Shown here: piece after piece, positions 1 to 8,527 of the stretch
Position numbering within the stretch: the first letter of the stretch is position 1
Layout: every line of letters starts with the position of its first letter
From: Methanomassiliicoccus sp.
GTDB taxonomy: Archaea; Thermoplasmatota; Thermoplasmata; Methanomassiliicoccales; Methanomassiliicoccaceae
Assembly (NCBI GenBank): GCA_012719175.1
Contig: JAAYAX010000004.1
Coordinates: 434,001 to 498,000, forward strand
Direction of reading: 5' to 3'
DNA: 64,000 bases
Position numbers and translations under genes: made by a program
The notes under the pieces: generated by a model
The model's database searches: none
Seen by the model: the letters and a program-made list of their open reading frames with translations, nothing else
What the model was told of the DNA's origin: nothing

Positions 1-83
1 CTCATGCCGGAGTCGACGGCCATCAGGAAGTCCACCATCGGGTCCTTCTTCAGCCACCCCTCGTCGGCATGATTCGCCTTCAT
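1..83 (-). CDS. Unidentified protein, N-terminal fragment
   Basis: An open frame on the minus strand begins with ATG at 83 and runs off the left edge, giving 27 residues that start MKANHADEGWLKKDPMV. The frame is open throughout and begins about 40 nt downstream of the stop of the PUA gene on the same strand, which fits an operon. The fragment is too short to assign a family. The rest of the gene lies outside the window. Confidence 0.5.
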   Translation of the reverse strand, partial: MKANHADEGWLKKDPMVDFLMAVDSGM

Positions 84-123
84 ATCACCATATCGCAGGG
101 GCGGGTATTAATCCAAGGGGTCA

Positions 124-621
124 TCACTGGTCCTCATCGACCTTCCATAGCTTATCAGCGACATGGTGTATGCTTTTAATGACCTTGCCCGGGGAACGCG
201 TCCTCATCTCCTCTCCGGATATGAGCGCCTCGCCGATCGCCAGCGGACGGCCGTTCTTTACGTCCTTGATCCATACTATGTCCCCTGGGACGATGGCGGG
301 ATCTGCGTCGACGATACCCGGCCCCATGACGTCCGCGCCCTTGGTGACGAAGGGGACCGCTCCCATGTCCACGACCACGTAGGCCTTGGGAGCGGGATGC
401 TTCAAAAGCCCTCTTACCGTCAAGAATACCTTTCCTTGGTAGATCATCCCTTGGACTTGGTTGTCGATGAACAGGACATCGAACTCGGTGCTTTCCGCCC
501 TATCTACCGCCTCCCCGGGGACGAACACGTCAACACCTAGGCGGGAGCGGAGCTCCTCGTCTAAGACCTTTATCTCCTTCTCCCGAAGACGATGGCGTTT
601 CCTGATCCTGATATCGCTCAT
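124..621 (-). CDS. PUA-domain RNA-binding protein (MCT-1/Tma20-like)
   Basis: This 165-residue protein has a basic N-terminus (MSDIRIRKRHRLREKEI), a central region of about 70 residues and a C-terminal PUA fold around residues 75-155. The PUA part carries the typical segment VDMGAVPFVTKGADVMGPGI followed by GDIVWI. PUA domains bind structured RNA. The length and layout match the archaeal family related to eukaryotic MCT-1/Tma20, which acts in translation; that functional link is inference. It lies between an unidentified gene fragment and a small zinc-ribbon gene, all on the minus strand. The start at 621 gives the natural basic N-terminus. Confidence 0.85.
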   Translation of the reverse strand: MSDIRIRKRHRLREKEIKVLDEELRSRLGVDVFVPGEAVDRAESTEFDVLFIDNQVQGMIYQGKVFLTVRGLLKHPAPKAYVVVDMGAVPFVTKGADVMGPGIVDADPAIVPGDIVWIKDVKNGRPLAIGEALISGEEMRTRSPGKVIKSIHHVADKLWKVDEDQ

Positions 622-665
622 CGGGCGCTCATTCCCCTACCAGGTAATAACCTTTTCAAGCCGCC

Positions 666-947
666 CTACCGCTTCTTCTTGAAAAACTTACCTAACAGGC
701 TATCTTTGCGTTTCTCCTCCCCGGCCGATTCTGGAGAAGAAGTGGCTACAGGCACCGGGTCTACGACCTCCTCGGTCGCAGTGACCACTGCCTCGGCCTC
801 CTGCACATTGATATCCTGGGCGACCTTCTGCAGCTCCTCCACGCCGGAGAAGGAGAACTCCGCCCCGCAGTTGGGGCACTGGGTCGCATCCGAAGGTACC
901 TTGTGATCGCATACCGGACATTCGACCTCTAATTTATCTGATACCAT
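666..947 (-). CDS. Small zinc-ribbon protein
   Basis: The 93-residue product has an N-terminal zinc ribbon, CPVC-x9-CPNC, at about residues 10-26. A low-complexity acidic linker rich in Ala, Val, Glu and Thr follows, and the protein ends in a very basic tail (GKFFKKKR). Such double-Cys-pair ribbons bind one zinc ion; no catalytic domain is visible. It is 44 nt upstream of the PUA gene on the same strand, so the two may be co-transcribed. The function is unknown. Confidence 0.75.
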   Translation of the reverse strand: MVSDKLEVECPVCDHKVPSDATQCPNCGAEFSFSGVEELQKVAQDINVQEAEAVVTATEEVVDPVPVATSSPESAGEEKRKDSLLGKFFKKKR

Positions 948-1091
948 CTCTTAACCCGACGTTCCTATCCTGAGCGCCGATATAAAATTACTGGTCTACC
1001 TTGACGATGTCGATATCATGACCTACTGATCATTCTCAAATCGTGTCCCTAATGTCGCAAAGATGAAAATACCTGAAGGGTACGCACCATC

Positions 1092-1907
1092 ATGCGTTGG
1101 AGCCTTTGGGCGGTCAGATCGGCCATCATCGCGGTCGACCTGATCATCGTAGCCATCATAGTGCTTAGCATCCTCCCCCTGGCCACCGGGGACCTCAGTG
1201 TCAGCATCCCCGATGACCAGGAGAACGAACCCATCATGGAAGGCGACAAGATCACCATGTCCCTGCCCATCGACGTCACCAACTACGGCTACTTCAGCAT
1301 CGACGACCTGACGCTCATGCTTAAATTGAGCAACGGGGACCTGGTGTTAACGGACCAGAGGTCCCAGCCGGTGGACATTCCCACCGGTGGTACCACCCGG
1401 GTGAACCTCGCCCTGAGCATGGACCTGGACTCCATCTCCGATGAGGCCCTGAAGGACATGGTCTTCAATAGCACGGAGCTCCTGATGAAGCTGGGGGTGG
1501 AGGCTGGTTACTCCCTGAGCCTTGTCAAGGCGACGGTCAACATTGAGGAGAGCATGGATTGGGACCCCCTGATAAGCAACTACAACGTGGACACCAACAA
1601 TGTGCAGGTCGTTGCCAACGGCTCCAACTACGACATGTCCGTTCCTTACACCTTCAGTGCTTCCGAGCTTATTCAAGGACGGACCCTGGACATACATTCA
1701 CAGCTGGTCAACAGCACAGGGGTGATGAGTACGGCCGTGAACACCGTGGCGATAGGGCAGAACAATAACGGGCTTATCACACTGGCGATACCCCAAGAGG
1801 CCGCCATATGGTTCATGGAGCATCCCGAAGAGCTCCGCCTGCTGATGGACCTGGACTTCGAGGGCGCCACCATGCACCAAGAGGCCGCGATTGTCTGGGC
1901 GGGTTGA
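1092..1907 (+). CDS. Membrane-anchored extracellular protein of unknown function
   Basis: The 271-residue product begins with a signal-anchor helix at about residues 10-32 (IIAVDLIIVAIIVLSIL). The remaining 240 residues are polar, extracytoplasmic-looking and rich in beta-forming segments, with several N-glycosylation-type sequons (NST, NGS). No enzyme motif is apparent. The pattern of conserved-looking Leu/Asn strands resembles LEA14/adhesion-type beta-sandwiches, but I would not assign a family. The stop codon is separated by only one base from the ATG of the next gene, so the two form an operon and may work together at the membrane. Confidence 0.75.
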   Translation: MRWSLWAVRSAIIAVDLIIVAIIVLSILPLATGDLSVSIPDDQENEPIMEGDKITMSLPIDVTNYGYFSIDDLTLMLKLSNGDLVLTDQRSQPVDIPTGGTTRVNLALSMDLDSISDEALKDMVFNSTELLMKLGVEAGYSLSLVKATVNIEESMDWDPLISNYNVDTNNVQVVANGSNYDMSVPYTFSASELIQGRTLDIHSQLVNSTGVMSTAVNTVAIGQNNNGLITLAIPQEAAIWFMEHPEELRLLMDLDFEGATMHQEAAIVWAG

Positions 1908-1908
1908 T

Positions 1909-2412
1909 ATGAACGAGTTCTCTTTGAATGAAGGCAATGTCGGAAAGGGTATTGCGGCATCCATCATCTCGGCCGTGAAGTACCTGATATTTCCACTGCT
2001 GATATTGATGAGCGCCACCTCCCTTCTGATAAATAATGGAGGGGGAGAGGTGGCGGAGCAGCTTAGACTGGAGGACATCAAGTACGTCCTTCTCATATTG
2101 GGCATCCCCATAACCATCCTCAGCTTCTTCCGTGGGTTCTACCCCAAGGGCTCGATCTCCCGCTTCACCTTCGGGGCCATCATCACCGTCCTGATCTGCC
2201 TCTGGATATGGATGGTGACCATGGGGGGCAACCTCATCCTGGAGTTCGAGCAGTTCGGGGTGACCCTCAACTTCACCGGGCTGGTACTGCTGTTCATACT
2301 GGCCGCGGCCTTGAAAGGCGTGTACTACTTCGTGGAGATGCTCTCTTACCGTCGCGAATGGCTAGGCTCCAAGAACGTCGCTCCGGTGCTCGGGTCTCAG
2401 ATCGTCCCCTGA
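1909..2412 (+). CDS. Integral membrane protein, about four helices
   Basis: The product is 167 residues from ATG 1909, chosen because it sits directly after the upstream stop (TGATATG). A TTG at 1891 would extend it into the previous gene. Hydrophobic helices lie at roughly residues 20-40, 60-80, 88-108 and 118-142, and the C-terminus is short and cytoplasmic. There are no recognisable catalytic residues. Translational coupling with the anchored protein upstream suggests a two-component membrane complex of unknown role. Confidence 0.7.
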   Translation: MNEFSLNEGNVGKGIAASIISAVKYLIFPLLILMSATSLLINNGGGEVAEQLRLEDIKYVLLILGIPITILSFFRGFYPKGSISRFTFGAIITVLICLWIWMVTMGGNLILEFEQFGVTLNFTGLVLLFILAAALKGVYYFVEMLSYRREWLGSKNVAPVLGSQIVP

Positions 2413-2506
2413 GAGTATGATCCTAGGAGGGTCACCGTTTAGGTCATCGTGCAAGGGAACCCATAAATAGCATCCCGGAGCTAATGCCCCAAATCGGGGA
2501 ACCATT

Positions 2507-3232
2507 ATGGGTATCAGCATGGCAATTTGTGAGCTGGACAGCGTGAACTCTCTATGCAAGATCGGAAAGGAGACCGTCGTAAAGGCTCGCTTGGACTCGG
2601 TGCAGGGCTTGGAGGCATTCGCTGATTACGATGAGGTGGTGGCGAGCGAGGACGCCAAGAAGGTCTTCGGCCCGGACTGGGAAGGGTTCCTCAAGAGGAA
2701 CCGCCTGGACGGGGAGAGGGAAAGCTTCCTCCTAGACAAGGTCAAGAAGGAGGAGGACGTGGCGAAGCTGCGTCCTGTCGCCAGGAAAGAGTATTCGGGC
2801 TGGCTCGTTCTATCGAAGATGCCCCAGGCCCAGGCGGGCGAAGCCACCAAGAAGGCCGGACCCGATAATCTCCTGACACAATGGGACACCATCCCTCTGG
2901 ACGAGACCAACGTGATCTGCGGCAAGTGCGTGATGTCCTGGGACAAGGGCCGCGGATGCATCGGCTCCTTCGGCCCGGAGAACTCCCAGCTGCCTGAAAT
3001 CGCCAAGAAGTACGACTGCTCCATCGTCGCCAGAGTGCCAGAGCTGGCCAGGACCCGGGAGAAGCTCTCGGCGCAGGACGCCGCGGAGCTGGTGAGGGAG
3101 TGCAAGGTCCTCAAGGAGAAGCTGGAGGTGGAGGGCAAGGGCCCCGCCCGCAGGTACGGTGGCGTGGTGGAGCGTATGGAGGCCATGGCCAGCCTTTGTG
3201 CGCAGAACGGCATGAGGTTCTATTTCCTGTGA
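2507..3232 (+). CDS. Uncharacterised cysteine-containing protein
   Basis: This 241-residue soluble protein is not one I recognise. Its most notable segment is CGKCVMSWDKGRGCIGSFGP at about residues 138-157, with a Cys pair plus a third Cys 10 residues on and a fourth Cys (YDC) 22 residues later. That spacing could hold a metal or an Fe-S cluster. The N-terminal half is charged and the C-terminal third is mostly helical, rich in Glu, Lys and Arg. A purine-rich stretch (CGGGGAAC) precedes the ATG at 2507; a second in-frame ATG lies at 2519. The PadR regulator gene begins 9 nt downstream, which suggests co-transcription. Confidence 0.7.
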   Translation: MGISMAICELDSVNSLCKIGKETVVKARLDSVQGLEAFADYDEVVASEDAKKVFGPDWEGFLKRNRLDGERESFLLDKVKKEEDVAKLRPVARKEYSGWLVLSKMPQAQAGEATKKAGPDNLLTQWDTIPLDETNVICGKCVMSWDKGRGCIGSFGPENSQLPEIAKKYDCSIVARVPELARTREKLSAQDAAELVRECKVLKEKLEVEGKGPARRYGGVVERMEAMASLCAQNGMRFYFL

Positions 3233-3241
3233 GGGCTGGGA

Positions 3242-3610
3242 TTGGCTAACCTTGGGACGCCATGCAACAAGGGGCTCAAGGAGACCTTCAATCTAACCAC
3301 CTTTCACTCCGGCTTCTTGAAACTGGCCATCCTTAAGCTGGTGTCCGTACGGCCGATGCATGGGTACGCCCTCATGAAGGAGATATACCGTCTGTCGGAC
3401 CGCACCTGGAAGCCCAGCCCCGGCTCGGTCTATCCAGCTCTCGGAGAGCTGCAGTCATTGGGCCTCATCATCCAAGAGGTGGACGGTCGCAAGAGGGTCT
3501 ACCGCCTGACGTCCGCGGGGGAGGATGTTCTCGCCGATGCCGTCCTGCACACCCAGAACGGTATCCGGAGCCTGCAGGGCCTTCTCGACTATCAGCCACT
3601 GGACGAGTGA
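3242..3610 (+). CDS. PadR-family transcriptional regulator
   Basis: The 122-residue product carries a winged helix typical of PadR: FLKLAILKLVSVRPMHGYAL, then SPGSVYPALGELQSLGLI and a wing with GRKRVYRLTSAGE. These span about residues 25-100. PadR proteins are dimeric repressors, often of exporters or stress genes. The chosen start is TTG at 3242, because no ATG lies before the domain. It follows the Cys-containing gene by 9 nt. A drug-type ABC exporter operon begins 850 nt downstream beyond a convergent gene and is a plausible but unproven target. Confidence 0.85.
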   Translation: MANLGTPCNKGLKETFNLTTFHSGFLKLAILKLVSVRPMHGYALMKEIYRLSDRTWKPSPGSVYPALGELQSLGLIIQEVDGRKRVYRLTSAGEDVLADAVLHTQNGIRSLQGLLDYQPLDE

Positions 3611-3613
3611 GGT

Positions 3614-4342
3614 TCACTTCTTCTTTCCGCAGGCCGGGCATTGCCGAGAGCGGGAGATGTCTATCATCTCCCAGCTATTGTACTGTAGATCTCCCACGAG
3701 GAGCTTGGATAACAGGGGTTTGCCTGCGCCGGTTATGAGCTTCACTGCCTCCGCCGCCTGCAGGCTACCGAACACCCCGGCGGTCGCCCCAAGGATTGGG
3801 ATTTGATCTTTCTTAGGGGGCGGATGGGGTACCAGGCATCTCAAGCATGGTGTAAGGCCGGGCTCGATCACCGTGATCTGCCCGTGGAGGCCTTCCACAG
3901 CTGCATGTACGAAGGGTACACCTTTGCTCAGGGAGTGATCGTTAAGGATGTAGCGGGGGGCGAAGCTGTCCAGGCAGTCCAGGACCACGTCGACGCCCTC
4001 AAAGACCTTCCCGATGTTGAGGGAGCTGACCTCCTCCTCCCTCACCTCGACCATAATATCCGGGTTGAACCTCTTCAGCTTCCATGCGGCCGATGCCGGC
4101 TTGGAGCGCTGGCCGATGTCCTCGGTCCAGTGGAGTATCTGGCGGTTGAGGTTGGTGATATCCGGTTTCTGATAGTCGGCGAGGATCAGGTGGCCCACTC
4201 CGGCCGCAGCCAGATAGTAAGCGGCGGGACTGCCCAGCCCCCCCACGCCCATTATCCCCACAGCGCTGTCCGTCAATTGTTCTTGAGCCCTCTCGCCAAA
4301 ACCCGGTAGGGCAATCTGTCTGCTATATCGCTCTCTCGACAT
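3614..4342 (-). CDS. ThiF/MoeB/HesA-type E1-like adenylyltransferase
   Basis: The 242-residue enzyme has the E1-like fold. A nucleotide-binding GVGGLGSPAAYYLAAAGVG loop is at about residues 32-50, followed by D..NLNRQ with the Arg that contacts ATP, the segment DCLDSFAPRYILND, and two Cys pairs (PCLRC near residue 170 and CPAC near the C-terminus) that would hold the structural zinc. Family members adenylate the C-terminus of ubiquitin-like sulfur carriers such as ThiS, MoaD or SAMP. No sulfur-carrier gene is adjacent, so the partner (molybdopterin, thiamine or tRNA thiolation) is undetermined. It converges with the padR gene, 3 nt apart. Confidence 0.9.
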   Translation of the reverse strand: MSRERYSRQIALPGFGERAQEQLTDSAVGIMGVGGLGSPAAYYLAAAGVGHLILADYQKPDITNLNRQILHWTEDIGQRSKPASAAWKLKRFNPDIMVEVREEEVSSLNIGKVFEGVDVVLDCLDSFAPRYILNDHSLSKGVPFVHAAVEGLHGQITVIEPGLTPCLRCLVPHPPPKKDQIPILGATAGVFGSLQAAEAVKLITGAGKPLLSKLLVGDLQYNSWEMIDISRSRQCPACGKKK

Positions 4343-4462
4343 CCTCCACCGCCCTTAGTTACATAAGAAGATTATATATTTAAAAAAATAGTAGATGTCA
4401 ATGGATATCATCCACAGGTCAGCCTTATTATATGTCCGGTTTCTTTCATATCTCGGGAAAAA

Positions 4463-5410
4463 ATGGTCGAGAGCGTCATCACAGTGCAGGGTCTTGTGAA
4501 GCGATATGGCGACCTCACCGCCGTGGACCACATTGATTTTGAGGTCTTCCGGGGGGAGGTCTTCTCCATGCTGGGCCCGAACGGGGCGGGAAAGACCACC
4601 ACCGTTGAGATCATGGAGTGCCTACGGACCAAGACCGATGGGGACGTCACGATCCTGGGAATGGATATCGAGAGGAAGGTCCGGGACATCAAGAAGCGCA
4701 TCGGGGTGCTGCCTCAGGACTTCAACGCCTTCGACCTACTGACCGTCAAGGAGAACATCGAATACTTCGGAGGGATGTTCAAGCACCAGCTACCCGCCGA
4801 TGACCTCATCGAGATAGTTAACCTGGGCGAAAAGAGGGACGTCTACTTCAAGAACCTATCCGGGGGGTTGAAGCAGCGGGTGGGGGTCGCCATCTCCATG
4901 GTGAACGATCCCGATATCATTTTCCTGGACGAGCCCACCACCGGCCTGGACCCTGTAGCCCGGAGGGAGGTATGGGAGGTCATCAAGGACCTCAAGTCCA
5001 ACGGCAAGACCATCATCCTGACCACCCATTACATGGAGGAGGCCGAGGTGCTATCTGACCGGGTGGGCATCATCGACAGGGGCAAGTTCATCACCATGGG
5101 CAGCCCCAACGACATAATCGATCGTTACGGCACTGGTACCACTATGGTCGTTCGGGGCGGGGACGGTTCCGCCCTAGAAAAGCTGCAAGGCCTCTCCAGC
5201 AAGGTGGAGCGCAAAGGTAACGACATCGTGGTGAACGTGGACTCCAAGGATGTGCTCCCAGAGGCGATAATGCGCCTCCATGAGGGCGATGTTCACTACG
5301 AGGAGATAATGTTGAGACGATCGACCCTGGAGGACGTGTTCCTGACCCTCACCGGCAAGAGGCTGGAGAACGGGGAGGAAGTGAAGAAGAAGGGGAGGGG
5401 CAAGAAATGA
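4463..5410 (+). CDS. ABC exporter ATP-binding protein (DrrA-like)
   Basis: The 315-residue ATPase has Walker A GPNGAGKTTT near residue 40, the signature LSGGLKQRVGVA near 135, Walker B IFLDEPTTGLD and a switch His in TTHYMEEAEVLSDR. The C-terminal extension of about 90 residues is typical of DrrA/CcmA-type exporters (drug, lipid or antibiotic efflux). It overlaps the permease gene by 4 nt (ATGA), so the pair forms one transporter of the ABC-2 type. The substrate cannot be told from sequence. Confidence 0.92.
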   Translation: MVESVITVQGLVKRYGDLTAVDHIDFEVFRGEVFSMLGPNGAGKTTTVEIMECLRTKTDGDVTILGMDIERKVRDIKKRIGVLPQDFNAFDLLTVKENIEYFGGMFKHQLPADDLIEIVNLGEKRDVYFKNLSGGLKQRVGVAISMVNDPDIIFLDEPTTGLDPVARREVWEVIKDLKSNGKTIILTTHYMEEAEVLSDRVGIIDRGKFITMGSPNDIIDRYGTGTTMVVRGGDGSALEKLQGLSSKVERKGNDIVVNVDSKDVLPEAIMRLHEGDVHYEEIMLRRSTLEDVFLTLTGKRLENGEEVKKKGRGKK

Positions 5411-6522
5411 GCGGCAGGCTGATGTCCAGCAAGGTGATGATCAACCTCGTCGCCCAGATCAAGATGTTCTTCCGGAGTCCAGGATCGGTGTTCTGGACAG
5501 TGGCGTTCCCTGTCCTTCTGATCCTCCTGTTCGGGGCCATCTTCAGCGGCACCGGCAACACCAAGTACAGCCTCTATGTCCAGGACCTCGACGGCTCGCC
5601 GATCTCCGAGGAGTTCGTGCAGGCGCTCAACAAGACCGGCGTGCTCATAATAAATGAGGTAGACCCGGATATCGATGCGGACCGATACATCAAAGATAAC
5701 TCCATAGCGTCCTTCCTGACGATACCTCAAGGTTTCAGCTCGTCATTCCTACCGGAACCCGAACGGCAGAATTCCACGTTGTTGCTGAGGATCGATAATT
5801 CCAGTTCCTCCGCTGGAACGGTGGCTCAGATCCTGAACTCGGTCTCTCAGAGCATCAACCTGGAGCTGGCAGGAGGGTCCATCGTCGTAAGCACCGCCAT
5901 TATGGGAATATCCAATACTGCGCAATACAACTTCATCGACTTCTTCCTGCCCGGGGTCATAGGCCTCACCGCATTGACATCAACGGTCAACTGGATGGTA
6001 GGCTTGCAGACCCGTTACCGGCAGAACGGCATCTTCAAGAAACTGGCCACCACGCCCATCACCCAGATGGATTGGCTGGTGTCCCTGATCATATGGCAGA
6101 TCGCGACCGTGTTCATGTCGGTGGTCATCATCCTCGCGGTAGGGATCCTGGCGTTCGACGTCCATCTCACATTGGATCCCATATCGATAGGGATCATCAC
6201 TCTGGCCAGCGCTTTATTCTCGGCCTTGGGCCTTATCATCGCCCGGTTCGTTAAGGACGAGGAGACGGCGGGGGCGGCGGCTGGAGCCATCACCTTCCCC
6301 ATGATGTTCCTGTCGGGGAGCTTCTTTCCTCTGGAGTCGATGCCCTCGTACCTGGCAGCGATCGCCAAGGTCATGCCCCTGACCTATGTGAACAACGGGC
6401 TCAGGGATTCTATGATATACGCCAACACCGCCGGCGCCATCAACAACCTGCTGATCGTGGCCATGCTGACGGTGGTGTTCATGGTGGTAGGCGCCGCGAT
6501 ATCCACATGGAAGCAGGAGTGA
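5407..6522 (+). CDS. ABC-2-type permease (DrrB-like)
   Basis: The 371-residue membrane protein has one N-terminal helix (about residues 28-48), a large external domain of about 130 residues and a C-terminal block of five helices (about 175-365). This is the layout of the long ABC-2 permease family. The segment TGMTYVN-like LTYVNNGLRDSM near residue 330 is the usual family signature region. Translational coupling with the ATPase gene upstream shows that they work together. It ends 60 nt before a convergent gene; the gap holds a strong inverted repeat. Confidence 0.9.
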   Translation: MSGRLMSSKVMINLVAQIKMFFRSPGSVFWTVAFPVLLILLFGAIFSGTGNTKYSLYVQDLDGSPISEEFVQALNKTGVLIINEVDPDIDADRYIKDNSIASFLTIPQGFSSSFLPEPERQNSTLLLRIDNSSSSAGTVAQILNSVSQSINLELAGGSIVVSTAIMGISNTAQYNFIDFFLPGVIGLTALTSTVNWMVGLQTRYRQNGIFKKLATTPITQMDWLVSLIIWQIATVFMSVVIILAVGILAFDVHLTLDPISIGIITLASALFSALGLIIARFVKDEETAGAAAGAITFPMMFLSGSFFPLESMPSYLAAIAKVMPLTYVNNGLRDSMIYANTAGAINNLLIVAMLTVVFMVVGAAISTWKQE

Positions 6523-6536
6523 GCAGATTCGCCGAG

Positions 6537-6581
6537 GTCCCTTGAAGGGCTCCCCGAGTTCTTCGAAGAGCCCCGAGGGAC
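6537..6581. terminator. Inverted repeat between convergent ABC permease genes
   Basis: Between the two convergent permease genes, GTCCCT (6537-6542) pairs with AGGGAC (6576-6581), and an inner GGGCTC (6547-6552) pairs with GAGCCC (6568-6573). This makes a long imperfect stem that would serve both strands. There is no U-run, so termination is inferred from position only. Confidence 0.45.
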
Positions 6582-7607
6582 TTACTTCCAGCGCACCAAG
6601 ATGGACTCCCTCTGGAATACCTTGAGACTGAAGTAGATGATGGCGAGGTCCACCAGGAGCACCGCCCCCGACAGCAGCAACATTATTTCAGGTCCGAGCG
6701 TGAACACTCCTGCCAGGGCGACGATGAAGAACACCACCAGGGGAAGGACCACCAAAGATCCCAGCTGCTGGGATGCCCGGACGTCGTTCACCTTAGATGA
6801 TATGATCACGTTCAGGCAGATGCTCATGATGCAGAACAGTGGCGCGATGATGAAGACACCTATGAGCCACACCAGGTCCGGTAGAGGAGCATAGCCCAGG
6901 ATGCCGGAGACCATGAAATCCACTATGATGGTGAAAGGTATGAACGAGAGCCAGGTCGCCAGCATGCAGGGTATGAATATGGCTGCGGCCTTACCCAGAA
7001 GCAGCTCGGAATCGGTCGTGGGGGTGGCCAGGAGAGGCTCCAGGCTCCGGTTGAGCTTCTCGCCCACGAAGGAGTAGGAGGCCATGACCGTAGGCAGCAC
7101 CACCGGGATCATGATGAAGAAGATGAGCAGGAAGCTGATGAACTGCTTCAGGAACTCGATGTCCTCGTTGACCCCGCTGACATCGACCGACCCGCTGATC
7201 GTGGAACCTGATGTCGTCAAACCTTGGAAATTGGAATGGAACAGAGCTGAACCATTAAGTGTGGAGTTGCCGACGAAAGAGTCCCGCACCAGGCAATTGG
7301 TGAGGTTCGAGGCCTCAAATCGGCAGTTGCTCGCCACCACGTCGCGGAGCTCGCAGCGTATGAAGGACGTGTCCTCGTAGGTGCCGTTCACCACTACCTG
7401 GTCCATGATCTGCATGGATATGCCCTCGTTACCAACGTCAAGAGCCTGGGTGGCCGGTGGCATCATCACGAAGGCGCTGAGGTATATCACCGGAAGAACG
7501 GTCGCCAGCAGCAGGGGCATGAGGAGTATGGAGTACATCACATACTTGTTGGTGCGGAACTCGGCAAGGTCCTTCTTTGCCACCACCCACAACTTGTCCA
7601 GCCTCAT
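6582..7607 (-). CDS. ABC-2-type permease with pentapeptide-repeat external loop
   Basis: The 341-residue membrane protein starts with a helix at about residues 26-48, followed by an external domain and then five or six helices between residues 152 and 335. It resembles NatB/ABC-2 permeases that partner the ATPase encoded by the overlapping upstream gene. The external domain is unusual. Residues 82-141 form about 12 consecutive five-residue units with F, L, V or I at the central position (FIRCE, LRDVV, FEASN, LTNCL, LNGSA and so on), the signature of a pentapeptide-repeat right-handed beta-helix. The substrate is unknown. Confidence 0.88.
   Translation of the reverse strand: MRLDKLWVVAKKDLAEFRTNKYVMYSILLMPLLLATVLPVIYLSAFVMMPPATQALDVGNEGISMQIMDQVVVNGTYEDTSFIRCELRDVVASNCRFEASNLTNCLVRDSFVGNSTLNGSALFHSNFQGLTTSGSTISGSVDVSGVNEDIEFLKQFISFLLIFFIMIPVVLPTVMASYSFVGEKLNRSLEPLLATPTTDSELLLGKAAAIFIPCMLATWLSFIPFTIIVDFMVSGILGYAPLPDLVWLIGVFIIAPLFCIMSICLNVIISSKVNDVRASQQLGSLVVLPLVVFFIVALAGVFTLGPEIMLLLSGAVLLVDLAIIYFSLKVFQRESILVRWK
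7185..7364 (-). repeat. Pentapeptide-repeat block inside the permease
   Basis: This stretch encodes residues 82-141 of the ABC-2 permease. Read in fives, an aliphatic or aromatic residue falls at almost every first position (F, L, A, F, L, V, V, L, L, F, T, I). That periodicity predicts about three turns of a quadrilateral beta-helix facing the cell exterior. Confidence 0.75.
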
Positions 7608-8527
7608 TTTCCACCTCCCAGGAGCCTAAGGTACACGTCCTCGAGGCTGCGCTTGAGCTCGTTTACCGACTGCACCTGACCGCCCTGATGGACCAGCTCC
7701 CTCACGATGTCAGGGTTCACGGAGGCGGGATCGGTGACATCTATCATTAGATGGTCCCCCTCCTGAACGACATTGGTCACTCCGCTCAAGCTCCGTAAGC
7801 CGCTGATCATGTAGGGGCTGATGTTGTGCAACTGCACCACGGTGGTTCGCCCCCAGAACTGCCGGGACAGCTCCGATGGCGATCCTTTCGCCAGTAGGCG
7901 GGTCCTCATCACTCCCACGGTATCGCACAAGCGTTCCGCATCATCGAGGTTGTGGGTGTTCAGGAATATGGTCCTGCCCTCCTTCTTCAGCTCCAGGAGG
8001 AAGTTGCGAACGGTGAGGGCGGCCTCGGGGTCCAGACCGGACGTGGGTTCGTCCAGGAACAGCAGCTCAGGTTCATGGACCAGGGCCCTGGCTATGGCGA
8101 TCTTCTGCTTCATGCCCTTGGAGAACTTCCCCACGATATCATCGCGGCGGTCCCATATCTCCAGCATCTCCAATAGCTCCCTTATCCGGACCTTCCGGCG
8201 GTCGATGGGCACACCATAGAGAGCGGCAAAGAAATCCAGGTTCTTGTAGGCGGAGAGGGCCTCGTATAGACCAGGGATCTCCGGTAGCAGCCCGACCTGG
8301 GACCGTATCTGCAGTGCCTCCGAAGGTTTGGACGCATCGAGGCCATTGACCAGAACGGTCCCGCTGGTAGGGGATATGAGGGTGGTGATCATCCTTATGG
8401 TGGTGGTCTTCCCGGCGCCATTGGGGCCGATGAAGCCGAAGACCTTGCCATCCTCGATCGTGAGATTTAGTGAGTCCACCGCCACATTGCCGTTGAACCG
8501 TCGGGTGAGGTCCTGCAGCTCGATCAT
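7604..8527 (-). CDS. ABC exporter ATP-binding protein (NatA-like)
   Basis: The product is 307 residues from ATG 8527, chosen because GGAGG lies 8 nt upstream and the Walker region begins soon after (MIELQDLTRRF). It has Walker A GPNGAGKTTTIRMI, signature FSKGMKQKIAIA, Walker B LFLDEPTSGLD and a switch His in NTHNLDDAERL, plus a C-terminal domain of about 90 residues. It overlaps the pentapeptide-loop permease by 4 nt. An upstream frame of 34 codons ends in the same ATGA overlap. Confidence 0.92.
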   Translation of the reverse strand: MIELQDLTRRFNGNVAVDSLNLTIEDGKVFGFIGPNGAGKTTTIRMITTLISPTSGTVLVNGLDASKPSEALQIRSQVGLLPEIPGLYEALSAYKNLDFFAALYGVPIDRRKVRIRELLEMLEIWDRRDDIVGKFSKGMKQKIAIARALVHEPELLFLDEPTSGLDPEAALTVRNFLLELKKEGRTIFLNTHNLDDAERLCDTVGVMRTRLLAKGSPSELSRQFWGRTTVVQLHNISPYMISGLRSLSGVTNVVQEGDHLMIDVTDPASVNPDIVRELVHQGGQVQSVNELKRSLEDVYLRLLGGGK

